The notes under the pieces were generated by a model. It worked only from the letters and a program-made list of their open reading frames with translations, did not search any database and was not told where the DNA came from. 32,506 bases of DNA from an uncultured Porphyromonadaceae bacterium (lineage in GTDB: Bacteria > Bacteroidota > Bacteroidia > Bacteroidales > Muribaculaceae): the NCBI GenBank assembly GCA_902495075.1, contig CABUVO010000038.1, positions 1 through 32,506 on the forward strand, read 5' to 3'. The position numbers and the translations under genes were made by a program. Below are positions 7,979 through 16,933 of this stretch, one piece after another (position 1 is the stretch's first letter; each line of letters opens with the position of its first letter).

Positions 7979-10969
7979 TTAGAAATCAAGCTGAACGCCT
8001 AATATGAACTGACGGGTTGTCGGATAATATCCACGGCTGCTGTGAGCCCCCGGTGTAAGTCCATTGACTTGGAAATTTGATGGATCCATGCCGCTGTATT
8101 TCGTGATGGTGAACACGTTGCGCACCGTTCCGTAAATGCGGAGCTGATCCATGAATCTTGCCTTAGGCGTGGGAAGGGTGTATCCCAGAGTAATCTGGTC
8201 GAGCTTGAAGTAATCGCCTCTCTCCAGGAAATAGTCGGAGACTATTGGGTTCTGAAGCGATGAAATCTTCTCATTCTTCTGATATGCCTTGCACAGTGTG
8301 TTTCCGGTGAAATTGCGTGTGCCGTAATAGAAATCGTGAATGTTGAAGACATCGAAGCCGAACGCACCGCGGAAGAAAAGTGAAAGATCAAAATTCTTAT
8401 AGCGGAAATTATGGCTTGTGGAGAGGGTAAACTTAGGTAAACCGTTGCCTACATACTGGCGATCTGCCTCAGAACCCTGTGCTCCAAGGATGATATCGCC
8501 GTCCTTATCGTATATGAGCCATTCTCCATCCGTATTGATGCCGGCATATTTGAACATATGGAAGCTACCGATCGAACGACCCTTCTCTATTCTCTGGAGA
8601 GGGATGTTGGGATAAGGTATCTCTGTGTATGCCACGTCGTAATAGTCGTTGCCTACGAATTCGGAGTTGCTGAAATCCACAAATTTATTGGATTGTGTTG
8701 TTCCGATGAAATTCATTGTGTAGGTGAAATCACGAGTCTGCACGGCGTTGAAAGTGATGTCAAACTCAAAACCTGTGTTCTTCATTGTTCCCACATTCAC
8801 ATAAGTATGCGTGAAAAGATAGGGAGGCATTGGCACGCGGTAATTACCGAGCAGATCCTGCTGACGACGGTTGAAGTAGTTGAACGAACCGTAGAGTCTG
8901 TTGTTGAATAGCGAGAAGTCAAGACCAATGTTCCAGTTCTTTCCTTTCTCCCAGTGAAGATCAGGATTGACGTTCTTTCCGGGTCCCCATACACGCACCC
9001 ACTGACCATTGTAATAACTGTAGCCAAAGGGTCCCATTGTGTCGAGTGAAAGGTAACTGCCAAACTCCTGATTACCGGTAACACCGAAGTCTGCACGTAT
9101 CTTCAGTTCGTTCAACCACGAAGAGGTGCCTTTCATGAATTCTTCCTCGGATATGCGCCATCCGGCTGACACTGCCGGGAAATTACCCCATTTATGATTC
9201 TTTCCGAATTTTGATGAACCTTCGTGACGAAGTGAAGCTGTGAAAAGATAACGTCCGGCATAGTCATAGTTCACACGCCCGAAGAATGCAATCAATTTGC
9301 TGTCGTCTTTGGAACTTTCCATTCCGACTTCTCCCTCTTCTTTGGCACCATCTCCCGAACCGAGATTGTCTGCTCCGAGACCGTCGTTGGAGAAATCATA
9401 GTTGGATGCAGAGAATCCGGAATTCTGCCAATACTGGTATGAATAACCTACCATGGCACGGATATTGTGATCCTTTATGCTTATGTTGTAATTGGCAAGC
9501 CATTCAAGACTGAGACTACGCGAATTGCTGGCGGAGCGGTGAGCCCACCCTTTCTTTTTGGTCTTGAGGTGCTTGTTCATCGTAGAGGGTTCGAACATGC
9601 TGAAGTCGTTGTTATACTGATGATCCGCGAATGTGATCTGAGTTGAGAGGTTCTGGCTGTATTTTGCATTCGGCAGGAAGAGGGGGAGGAGGTTCAGCTT
9701 GACGGTTGCATCCCAGTCGAGGACTTTCTCCTGACTCTTGCTCTTCTGAAGAGCCATAGTCTCCAAGGGATTTTCAAAACCGTTGGTGTCGGAAAAATCA
9801 TAATAACGTCCGGGTTCGTTTGGATTCCACACCGGGGTGGTGGGGTTCGCCTCAATCGCGCGACGGAACACATCATTATCGGCAAGAGTCCGGTAAACAA
9901 TACGGGGAGCCACATTCAGAGTTGTGTTCAGCAAACCGCCTTTAGTGGTATGATTGATGGTTGCGCGTGCGCCATATTCCTCACGGTTACCGCGTCGCTC
10001 AACGCCATCGCCGTTGCGATAGTCTGCCGACACGCGGTAATTGGTGTTCGCTCCGCCACCACTGATTGTCAAAGTGTGAGTCTGTTTGAAACCGGTCTGG
10101 GAAACCAAATCGAAAAGATCTTCACTTGCGCCGAGATCTGTAGCTGCATCTCCCGAAGGAATACGCCATGCGCGATATTCTTCGGCATTCATCATGTCAA
10201 GATCGCGGTTTGCCTTATCCCATGAGAAGGTGCCTGAATAAGTAGTGTGCACTTTCCCATCTTGCGCTCCTTTCTTGGTGGTGATGATGATCACACCGTT
10301 CGAACCGCGGGTACCATAGATGGCGGAGGCAGCTCCGTCTTTCAAGACATCGAATGATGCAATGTCGTTCGGATTGATGTTGGTGAGGCTCGCACCGGGC
10401 ACTCCGTCAAGCACGATGAGCGGACCGAGACCTGCCTCACGCGATGAGACACCGCGTATCTGAAGGCTTGCCGTAGAGTTCGGGTCGGCAGCCGCCGTGT
10501 TGACGACAGAAAGTCCCGGCACTTTGCCCTGGATAAGCATTGATACGTCTGTTGATGCTATTGATTGGAAGTCTTTGGCGCTGACATGTGACACAGCCGA
10601 AGTTAATTCCTTTTTATCCATGGTGCCATAACCGATGACTACTACTTCATCAAGCACAGTGTCATCCACATCAAGCGTGACGTTGATAACCGTGCGGTTG
10701 TCAATCTTGATTGTTTTTGTCTTATACCCGACATAGGAAAAACGAATCTTGTCGTTACTTTTCGCCTCAATCGTGTATTTCCCATCTATATCTGTTGAAG
10801 CTCCCTTATTGGTTCCTACAACAAACACACTCGCTCCGATCAACGGCTCTCCCGATGAATCAGTCACGGCACCTGAGATTTTCTGCACTTGGGCGAACGC
10901 CTGCGGAGCCAGCAGCAACAATGCCGCGAGAAGCAACATCCGTCCAAATGTTAAATTAAAAGGTTTCAT
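7979..10969 (-). CDS. SusC-like TonB-dependent transporter (no STN domain)
   Basis: This 996-residue protein has a signal peptide (LLLLAPQAFAQ), a carboxypeptidase-regulatory-like domain (about 30-110: ISGAVTDSSGEPLIGASVFV...IRFSYVGYKTK), a TonB-box/plug region (LDEVVVIGYGTMDKKELTSAVS, VLKDGAASAIYGTRGSNGVIIITTKKG) and a beta-barrel ending in GVQLDF. It imports oligosaccharides across the outer membrane with SusD. It lacks the N-terminal STN domain of the other SusC in the window (1118 residues), so it should not signal to a FecR anti-sigma; this fits the divergent SusR-like regulator. It is the first gene of the left operon. Confidence 0.95.
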   Translation of the reverse strand: MKPFNLTFGRMLLLAALLLLAPQAFAQVQKISGAVTDSSGEPLIGASVFVVGTNKGASTDIDGKYTIEAKSNDKIRFSYVGYKTKTIKIDNRTVINVTLDVDDTVLDEVVVIGYGTMDKKELTSAVSHVSAKDFQSIASTDVSMLIQGKVPGLSVVNTAAADPNSTASLQIRGVSSREAGLGPLIVLDGVPGASLTNINPNDIASFDVLKDGAASAIYGTRGSNGVIIITTKKGAQDGKVHTTYSGTFSWDKANRDLDMMNAEEYRAWRIPSGDAATDLGASEDLFDLVSQTGFKQTHTLTISGGGANTNYRVSADYRNGDGVERRGNREEYGARATINHTTKGGLLNTTLNVAPRIVYRTLADNDVFRRAIEANPTTPVWNPNEPGRYYDFSDTNGFENPLETMALQKSKSQEKVLDWDATVKLNLLPLFLPNAKYSQNLSTQITFADHQYNNDFSMFEPSTMNKHLKTKKKGWAHRSASNSRSLSLEWLANYNISIKDHNIRAMVGYSYQYWQNSGFSASNYDFSNDGLGADNLGSGDGAKEEGEVGMESSKDDSKLIAFFGRVNYDYAGRYLFTASLRHEGSSKFGKNHKWGNFPAVSAGWRISEEEFMKGTSSWLNELKIRADFGVTGNQEFGSYLSLDTMGPFGYSYYNGQWVRVWGPGKNVNPDLHWEKGKNWNIGLDFSLFNNRLYGSFNYFNRRQQDLLGNYRVPMPPYLFTHTYVNVGTMKNTGFEFDITFNAVQTRDFTYTMNFIGTTQSNKFVDFSNSEFVGNDYYDVAYTEIPYPNIPLQRIEKGRSIGSFHMFKYAGINTDGEWLIYDKDGDIILGAQGSEADRQYVGNGLPKFTLSTSHNFRYKNFDLSLFFRGAFGFDVFNIHDFYYGTRNFTGNTLCKAYQKNEKISSLQNPIVSDYFLERGDYFKLDQITLGYTLPTPKARFMDQLRIYGTVRNVFTITKYSGMDPSNFQVNGLTPGAHSSRGYYPTTRQFILGVQLDF

Positions 10970-11005
10970 AAAGATTTAGGTTAATTATTGTTTTTAATTT
11001 TGTCG

Positions 11006-11037
11006 TAAAATTATAACGTTAGCATATAATTATCAAT
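11006..11037 (-). promoter_or_regulatory. Weak candidate promoter of the left SusC operon
   Basis: On the minus strand ATTG (11037-11034) precedes TAATTTTA (11013-11006) by 20 nt. Each box differs by one base from the Bacteroidetes TTTG and TAnnTTTG consensus. The position fits a transcript starting just upstream of SusC, next to a repeat array that could bind an activator. Chance matches to such short boxes are common. Confidence 0.35.
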
Positions 11038-11040
11038 AGC

Positions 11041-11077
11041 AAGTAGTCGGTAGGTAGTCTTAAGTAGTTTAAGTAGT
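11041..11077. promoter_or_regulatory. Phased direct-repeat array, candidate activator site
   Basis: Four copies of A[AG]GTAGT start at 11041, 11052, 11062 and 11071, spaced 11, 10 and 9 bp, so they face the same side of the helix. A fifth copy lies at 11139-11145 and shares GTAGTGTTA with the 11071 copy. The array ends a few bases from the weak SusC promoter, where an activator would sit. The natural candidate protein is the divergent SusR-like regulator. Confidence 0.5.
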
Positions 11078-11168
11078 GTTATCGGGGGGGGTAATTCATT
11101 GATATTCAATATAATATAAAATATGTTAAATCAAAATCAGGTAGTGTTAATAGGCGTTTGAAGCAGTT

Positions 11169-11199
11169 TTTGGTATTTAAAAAACTTATATTATCTTTG
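11169..11199 (+). promoter_or_regulatory. Bacteroidetes-type promoter of the SusR-like regulator
   Basis: TTTG (11169-11172), a 19-nt spacer and TATCTTTG (11192-11199) match exactly the sigma-ABfr pattern TTTG-N19-21-TAnnTTTG. Transcription would start about 20 nt before the ATG at 11227, which also argues against any upstream start. Confidence 0.8.
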
Positions 11200-11226
11200 C
11201 ATATCAATACAACAAGTATCAAAAAA

Positions 11227-12840
11227 ATGAAAACGTTCTCAATATATATATTACTTATTCTGGTTATTGCACACCCTCTTTACGCCGGGCAAAAAAATGA
11301 CCTTGCGAGACTTGACTCTGTGCTTGAAATCAGAGATACGTTCCTCAAAAATAAAAAACACAGAATAGACAGCATAAAATCCAGAATCCCTGCCAATGCC
11401 CCGGCAATGGAAAAGCTTAAAGGTTATGACAAGCTCTATGAAGAATATCTTACTCTCAGTTTCGATTCGGCAATGAGATATGTGGAGCTTGCTGAAAGGC
11501 TGGTCTCAAACTCCGGAAACTACGATCTTAATGCAAAGGTAAGAATACACAAGGCAATGTCGTATGCCACCTCCGGACATTTCAGCCAGGCGATCGATGA
11601 ACTCAAGAAAGTTCAATCCTCATGCATGTCTGACTCCCTCAGAGAGAAATATTATCAGGCTTGCCAATGGACTTACGGAGTTTGGGCTGAATATTCACAG
11701 GACAAGACATTTGCTCCTATTTATTACCGAAACAGCAAGACATATCTGGATTCTCTCATCAGCGTAACTCCTCGCAATACATCATTATATAATTACCGGA
11801 TAGCAGAAAAAGCCTTGATGTTTGACCACGATTTTGAAAAGGCTAAAGAATATTATCTGAAAGTTGTTAAGAACGAACCGGAAAATTCACGCATATACAC
11901 TCAGGCAGCCTACGCTTTAGCACAGGTCTACATTAATCTGCAGGATAAAGCGAGCTACCGCAAATGGCTCATAAACGCGGCTGTCGCAGACCAGATGATT
12001 CCATTGAAAGAGAATCTGGCTTTGCAGGAAGTGGCTCTGCTGATCAAAAATGATGATGGGGATCTGGAACGCGCAAACGCCTATCTAAACTATTCGCTGA
12101 ACGATGCGCTCGAATATAACAACCGACTGAGAATCCTTGAAATCGGCAAAAAACTTCCTGCCATAGCGACGGCATATCAGGAAACCGTATTGGCGAAGAA
12201 CAAACAGCTGCACATATACCTGGCGATAATTGTAATAATAGTAATAATCCTGATCATTGCAATTGCAATAATCATCGAACAGAAAAGGAAAATCGGAACC
12301 AGAAACGAAACTCTGTCGACATTCAATGATCAACTTAAAATATTCAACAAACAGTTGCAGGAGACTAACCGTTCTCGCGAACAATATGTAAACCTATTCC
12401 TGAACCTCTGTGCCGGATATATCGATAAATACAACAGACTACAGATGACTGTATCTTCAAAATTGAAGGCGGGTCAATACTCTGAACTGCTGAAACTGCT
12501 GCAGGCTAATTCCCGACCTTCGGAAGCGGAATTGAGGGAAGTCTTCTTTAACTTCGACACGGCTTTCTTGCGGCTATATCCCGATTTCATAAAGAATGTG
12601 AACACATTGCTTCAACCTGACAAGGCAATATGTCCTAAAAGCAGCGAACTATTGAACGCCAATCTGCGCATACTCGCCTTGATAAGAATGGGAATTACCG
12701 ACAGCACAAAAATAGCGACTCTTCTATTCTATTCCCAGCAGACGATATTCAATCGAAGGACAGAAATGCGCAACCGCGCAATTAACCGCGACACCTTCGA
12801 AAAAGAAATCATGGATATCTGCCCGATCTGCCCGGAATAA
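11227..12840 (+). CDS. SusR-like membrane regulator (TPR-TM-HTH, DUF6377 type)
   Basis: This 537-residue protein has an N-terminal signal sequence (MKTFSIYILLILVIAHPLYA), a helical periplasmic region with TPR-like pairs (FDSAMRYVELAERLV, AMSYATSGHFSQAIDELKK, DHDFEKAKEYYLKVVKNEPEN), one transmembrane segment (about 330-351, very rich in Ile), a cytoplasmic coiled-coil/helical stretch and a C-terminal LuxR-like HTH (about 484-518: LIRMGITDSTKIATLLFYSQQTIFNRRTEMRNRA). This layout matches PUL regulators of the SusR/DUF6377 group, which sense a glycan product in the periplasm and switch on the adjacent susCD operon. It is divergent from the left SusC operon and has its own consensus promoter. A frame from TTG at 11158 was rejected because the promoter lies inside it. 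Confidence 0.85.
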   Translation: MKTFSIYILLILVIAHPLYAGQKNDLARLDSVLEIRDTFLKNKKHRIDSIKSRIPANAPAMEKLKGYDKLYEEYLTLSFDSAMRYVELAERLVSNSGNYDLNAKVRIHKAMSYATSGHFSQAIDELKKVQSSCMSDSLREKYYQACQWTYGVWAEYSQDKTFAPIYYRNSKTYLDSLISVTPRNTSLYNYRIAEKALMFDHDFEKAKEYYLKVVKNEPENSRIYTQAAYALAQVYINLQDKASYRKWLINAAVADQMIPLKENLALQEVALLIKNDDGDLERANAYLNYSLNDALEYNNRLRILEIGKKLPAIATAYQETVLAKNKQLHIYLAIIVIIVIILIIAIAIIIEQKRKIGTRNETLSTFNDQLKIFNKQLQETNRSREQYVNLFLNLCAGYIDKYNRLQMTVSSKLKAGQYSELLKLLQANSRPSEAELREVFFNFDTAFLRLYPDFIKNVNTLLQPDKAICPKSSELLNANLRILALIRMGITDSTKIATLLFYSQQTIFNRRTEMRNRAINRDTFEKEIMDICPICPE

Positions 12841-12854
12841 ATCCTGAAGTTGTC

Positions 12855-12938
12855 CTAATCGCGTAAGGTTGATACCGGAACCACCAAAACGCCATCACTC
12901 CGGCGGTAAGCATAGTCGCCCACAGCAGTAAGAACCAT
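12855..12938 (-). CDS. 27-codon open frame, possible gene remnant or small protein
   Basis: Between the converging stops of the regulator (12840) and GH3 (12949), the minus strand holds ATG...TAG encoding 27 residues, including GDYAYRRSDGVLVVPVS and ending TLRD. Its residue make-up (aromatic, Arg-Arg, Asp-Gly turn, then VLVVPV strand) looks like real protein. It may be a genuine small protein read through from GH3 (the start is 10 nt past the GH3 stop) or the surviving C-terminal tail of a lost gene. I do not recognise it with certainty. Confidence 0.35.
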   Translation of the reverse strand: MVLTAVGDYAYRRSDGVLVVPVSTLRD

Positions 12939-12948
12939 GCTTATGTGG

Positions 12949-15291
12949 TTAGCGCTGGAGGCGGGGGAAATCGAGGGAGGGGTGGAGGATGTTTTTGACG
13001 GGGCGGGTGGTTTCCTTCACTTTGCAGCTGACGGTGCCACGAATGTCGCGGCTCGAGGCTCCTACCATAAATGTGTATTCTCCTGCGGGAGTGTGCCATG
13101 CGGAAACCGATTCGTCGAAAACTGCCAGGTCCTCAGGATCAATGCTGATGGAGAGGGATTGGGATTCTCCGGGCTTAAGCTCTTTTGTTTTGGCGAATCC
13201 AACTAACTCTTTGACGGGAACGTTGCTGTTTCCGGGTTTGGACACATATACTTGCGCTGCCTCTTTGCCGGAATTGCATCCCGTATTCGTTATGATGACA
13301 TTAAGGGTATATTGGGTTCCATCGTATGATATGCGGGGTTCCGAGTATTCGAATGTGGTGTAGGTGAGTCCATAACCGAAGGGGTAGGACACATCCTTGT
13401 TAAAGGAGTCGAAATATCTGTAGCCTACATATATGTCTTCCTCATAGATGGTATGGTCAATATTGCGTCTCTCACGTGTGAGCCCCTTCTTGTTTGCACC
13501 GAATATTATACCGGTGTCGGCATCATGCGGAAAATTGCGGTCAGAAGCCTGATCCTTATAGTCTATTGGGAATGTAACCGGGAGTTTTCCCGACGGGTAT
13601 GATTTCCCTGTGAGAACATCGGCTATGCTGTTGCCTCCTTCTTGTCCGCATTGCCATGTGCAAAGAATGGCATCGGGGAGATCTTTCCATGAATATGTCT
13701 CGATTCCACCGCTGATATTGAGAAGCGCTGTTACTTTTTTCCCTTTCGCATGAAAAGCTTTGCAAACTTCTTCAAGAAGTGTTCGCATGGTTTTGTCAAG
13801 ATAGAAGCTTCGGGTGGACCGGTCGGCAAACTCTCCCGCTGCAATCCCAATGGAAATAATGGCGGCATCGTTGTATTCCGCTGCCTTTTTAATGGCAGAG
13901 CGACTGACCTGAAGTTCAGTAGGACGCATCTTGGCTGCCATATGGAAAGTCTTGTCCTCTTTCTCGAGTCGCTTATACTCTGAAGAGATATGCGACACAT
14001 ACTTTTTCATCAATTCCTGATCAGCAATGTATCCGGCATTCGCAATTCCTTCCGGAAGAGATATGCTGTATGCCCGGTTCACATCTCCCGAGCCGCTGCC
14101 TCCGGTAATCATGTCATAGGCACAGTTCCCGAACAATGCAATCTTTCGTATGTCATCCTTGTAGGGGAGGGCTTCGTTGTCGTTCTTGAGCAGTACCATC
14201 CCTTCCGGTGCCACATTTCTAAGCAACGCCGCATGCGCCTTAAGGTCCGGTTTGTCAGAGTGACCTAATTTGAGGAATCGAGGAGTGCGCATTATGAGCT
14301 CAAGCACTTCCTCTATGTTGCGGTCAAGCACCGCCTCATCCAGTTCTCCCGATTCGAGACCTTCCATGATGCGCTCATACTCCTGTGGATACCCCGGCTG
14401 GAGGAGATTATTTCGTGCTTTCATCTGCGCCACAGCATCTTTGCCACCGAACCAGTCTGAGACCACGACACCACTGTAGCCCCATTCTCCTCTCAGTAGG
14501 GAATCAAGAAGTTCCGGACTTTCCGACGTGTAATGTCCGTTAAGATAATTATATGAAGACATTACGCACCAGGGATCGGATTTCTTGATAACCTTCTCGA
14601 ATCCTTTAAGATATATTTCACGTAAAGCCCTCTGGGAAACGATCGATTCGTTGTCTTTACGGTTTGTTTCCTGATTGTTCGCGGCAAGATGTTTCACACA
14701 TGCCCCCACGCCACATTCCTGCAAGCCGTTTACATATGCTGTAGCTATATCACCGCTGATTACCGGATCCTCGGAATAATATTCATAGTTTCTGCCACAC
14801 AGTGTGTGCCGCTGTATATTAAGTGCTGGAGCAAGCATAATGTCAATTCCGTATTCTTTCGCCTCTTCTCCGATTGCTTTCCCTATTTTATGGGCAACCT
14901 CTGTATCCCAAGAGGCTCCTAAAAGCATGGGCATAGGGAAATGTGTGCCGAAATAGGTTGTGGTATCGTTGTCCCTATGAGGATCGATTCTGACGCCTGC
15001 GGGACCATCTGCGAAAACTATTGCCGGTATTCCGAGTCTGGGTATGGGAAACGTTGTTCCTGCCGCTCCCGGCACAATCTTCTTTGTTGACCCAATGACA
15101 GCTTTTTCACCATCGTTGATCCCCTCCATGCCTGTTCCTATCACGAATCTTGCCTTTTCGCTACGTGTCATAGCTTTCACAACATCCTTAACAGGATCTT
15201 TCCCAAACTGTGGCAATGTGTTCTCGCCAGCCTGCGCGATGATCGCAACAGCCATAGCCACAGCTCCTATAATTCCCTTTACCATGTTCAT
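12949..15291 (-). CDS. Secreted glycoside hydrolase family 3 enzyme
   Basis: This 780-residue protein has a signal peptide (GAVAMAVAIIAQAG), a GH3 N-terminal barrel (about 35-340), the GH3 C-terminal alpha/beta domain (about 365-600) and a fibronectin type III-like domain (about 650-755). The nucleophile is Asp279 in GYSGVVVSDWFGG; Lys200-His201 (ACVKHLAANN) and NYEYYSEDP are the usual substrate-binding motifs. Members are exo-acting beta-glucosidases, xylosidases or related enzymes; specificity is not readable. The start at 15291 overlaps the FecR stop by 4 bp (ATGA), so it is translationally coupled to the anti-sigma gene, an uncommon place for an enzyme. ATG at 15285 is an alternative start two codons in. 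Confidence 0.93.
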   Translation of the reverse strand: MNMVKGIIGAVAMAVAIIAQAGENTLPQFGKDPVKDVVKAMTRSEKARFVIGTGMEGINDGEKAVIGSTKKIVPGAAGTTFPIPRLGIPAIVFADGPAGVRIDPHRDNDTTTYFGTHFPMPMLLGASWDTEVAHKIGKAIGEEAKEYGIDIMLAPALNIQRHTLCGRNYEYYSEDPVISGDIATAYVNGLQECGVGACVKHLAANNQETNRKDNESIVSQRALREIYLKGFEKVIKKSDPWCVMSSYNYLNGHYTSESPELLDSLLRGEWGYSGVVVSDWFGGKDAVAQMKARNNLLQPGYPQEYERIMEGLESGELDEAVLDRNIEEVLELIMRTPRFLKLGHSDKPDLKAHAALLRNVAPEGMVLLKNDNEALPYKDDIRKIALFGNCAYDMITGGSGSGDVNRAYSISLPEGIANAGYIADQELMKKYVSHISSEYKRLEKEDKTFHMAAKMRPTELQVSRSAIKKAAEYNDAAIISIGIAAGEFADRSTRSFYLDKTMRTLLEEVCKAFHAKGKKVTALLNISGGIETYSWKDLPDAILCTWQCGQEGGNSIADVLTGKSYPSGKLPVTFPIDYKDQASDRNFPHDADTGIIFGANKKGLTRERRNIDHTIYEEDIYVGYRYFDSFNKDVSYPFGYGLTYTTFEYSEPRISYDGTQYTLNVIITNTGCNSGKEAAQVYVSKPGNSNVPVKELVGFAKTKELKPGESQSLSISIDPEDLAVFDESVSAWHTPAGEYTFMVGASSRDIRGTVSCKVKETTRPVKNILHPSLDFPRLQR

Positions 15292-16364
15292 GTAGATTTG
15301 ACTTTGATTCTTTTGGTTACGCTCCCTTTGTCGTTATCCTCGACAATTTCGTAAGATAGGGGAGTGGATTTCTGTATCAGAGAAAGGATCTGGTCGAGCG
15401 ATGCGTTCTCGAAGGTTGCATATAATATTACATTTTCAAGTCTTGTGTCTACTTCGAAGGTGACGTCAAAAATTTGCCCGATACGTTTATATACATTCTT
15501 CAGCATTTCGTTATTGAAGGCGAGGTTGCCGTCTCTCCAAGAGATTATTTTTTCAATATTGCCGAGATAAAGCGTGCCTTTTTTCTTTTTTGTGTTATAT
15601 ACGATTGTTTGACCCGGCTGCATTATTGATTCACTCAGGTTGTCGTTGACCCTTACCGAACCTTCACTGAGGGTGATGGTTGTCAGTGTATCGGTGGCAT
15701 AAGAGCAGACATTGAATTCTGTGCCTAAAGCCACTACATCAAGTCCCGAAGCAGTTCTAACCCTGAAAGGATGCTCGGCATCTTTCGCTACTTTAAAGAA
15801 AGCTTCCCCCTCAATGTCAATCAGTCTTGCACTATCGGGTCTATGACAGTATTTAATGCAGCTGCCGCCATTTATCCAGATCTCTGTGCTGTCAGGAAGC
15901 AGGGTATGCACCAGGCTTCCGGGCATTGCCTTTATTTCCTGATGCATTGCTATGATTCTGTTATTGTCGGAATTCCTTCCGGAGTAATAAAGATAAATAG
16001 AGAGAAGCATAAGAGGAAGTGACAACACTGCCGCCACTTTGACAATCAAGCGCGTTGCTTTGCTCCAGAAGCCCTGTTCCGGTTCAGCGCGCATACATAT
16101 CTTCTCCAGGATCTGTTCCAATGAATCCCGGGTGTCTATTTCATCGGCAACTTGGGGAGACACTGCAGCATCCCAGATATTCTTTATTTCAAGAAATTCT
16201 TCTGCAGCCTCTTCAGAGGTTGCAATGGTTTGCTTCAGATCCTCCAGATCTTTATCATCGGCATTTCCCGATAGACTTTTCACAATAAGATTGTCATCAA
16301 TAACTTTCATCGTATTTTCATATGGTAAGTAAATGGTCTTATTAAAATTATCTAATATTGTCAT
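15288..16364 (-). CDS. FecR-type anti-sigma factor
   Basis: This 358-residue protein has a cytoplasmic N-terminal sigma-binding part (about 1-100), a transmembrane helix (about 107-127, IVKVAAVLSLPLMLLSIYLYY), a periplasmic FecR domain (about 138-235: LLPDSTEIWINGGSCIKY, IEGEAFFKVAKDAEHPFRVRT, VVALGTEFNV) and a C-terminal DUF4974/STN-like domain (about 275-345). It should hold the adjacent ECF sigma factor until an STN-bearing TonB-dependent transducer signals; the SusC at 20054 is the obvious partner. The ATG directly follows the sigma stop (TAAATG). An internal ATG at 16310 is an alternative start. The gene overlaps GH3 by 4 bp. Confidence 0.9.
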   Translation of the reverse strand: MTILDNFNKTIYLPYENTMKVIDDNLIVKSLSGNADDKDLEDLKQTIATSEEAAEEFLEIKNIWDAAVSPQVADEIDTRDSLEQILEKICMRAEPEQGFWSKATRLIVKVAAVLSLPLMLLSIYLYYSGRNSDNNRIIAMHQEIKAMPGSLVHTLLPDSTEIWINGGSCIKYCHRPDSARLIDIEGEAFFKVAKDAEHPFRVRTASGLDVVALGTEFNVCSYATDTLTTITLSEGSVRVNDNLSESIMQPGQTIVYNTKKKKGTLYLGNIEKIISWRDGNLAFNNEMLKNVYKRIGQIFDVTFEVDTRLENVILYATFENASLDQILSLIQKSTPLSYEIVEDNDKGSVTKRIKVKST

Positions 16365-16922
16365 TTACTTAGGAAAATGTTTTTTTAAGATCTCTCGCAG
16401 CTGTCTTACCACATTGGTGACACGGACTTCAATAGTTCGTCGCGACACATTCATCTGTTGGGCTATATCGTCATATTTAATACCCTCCCATCTGCTCATT
16501 TTGAATGCCGCCACAGATTTTGCGTCAAGTGAATCCAATGCATCGTTAATAAGCTTCTCTAATTCATCGTAAAGAATATAGTTGTCGAGGGCTGCGCTTT
16601 TTATTCCGGCGGAGTCTAAAAGAGAGGCAGCATAGGTTTCCTTTATTTTACGATGTTTGATCGCATCGAGGCAGTCATGACGCACGCAACTTAGAAGGAA
16701 GCTTTTAAGAGATTTTACGTCAATGCTTTCCCTGTGCTCCCAGATTTTTACGAACAGATTCATGACTATGTCTTCGCATTCCGTCCGGTCTGTAACGAAT
16801 GAATTGCAATATAGCACCAGACTACGGTAATATTTTGAAAAGATTGCAGTGAAGGCGCGAGAATCGCCTTCACGCAATCTTTTCAAAAGAAACTCATCGC
16901 TGGATGAATTCAATTCATTCAT
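16365..16922 (-). CDS. ECF RNA polymerase sigma factor (FecI-like)
   Basis: This 185-residue protein has sigma region 2 (about 12-80: DSRAFTAIFSKYYRSLVLYCNSFV, CEDIVMNLFVKIWEHRE) and region 4 (about 125-180: DALDSLDAKSVAAFKMSRWEGIKYDDIAQQMNVSRRTIEVRVTNVVRQLREIL). It is the first gene of the sigma/anti-sigma/GH3 operon. The inferred targets are the STN-SusC operon at 20054 and possibly its own operon. Copy 2 of the dispersed repeat ends only about 11 bp upstream of its ATG, so its control region must lie within or beyond that repeat. Confidence 0.93.
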   Translation of the reverse strand: MNELNSSSDEFLLKRLREGDSRAFTAIFSKYYRSLVLYCNSFVTDRTECEDIVMNLFVKIWEHRESIDVKSLKSFLLSCVRHDCLDAIKHRKIKETYAASLLDSAGIKSAALDNYILYDELEKLINDALDSLDAKSVAAFKMSRWEGIKYDDIAQQMNVSRRTIEVRVTNVVRQLREILKKHFPK

Positions 16923-16933
16923 CAGTTTTATTA

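Noticed and set aside
11158..11226. TTG start upstream of the SusR-like regulator
   Set aside because: The consensus promoter boxes at 11169-11199 lie inside this stretch, and the signal sequence begins at 11227.
12908..12942. Hairpin (AAGCAT/ATGCTT) between convergent genes as a shared terminator
   Set aside because: The stem is only 6 bp, the loop 23 nt, and no U-tract follows on either strand.
16254..16310. FecR start at the internal ATG 16310
   Set aside because: It is possible, but the ATG at 16364 directly follows the sigma stop (TAAATG), the tight spacing seen at the other junctions, so the longer form was kept.
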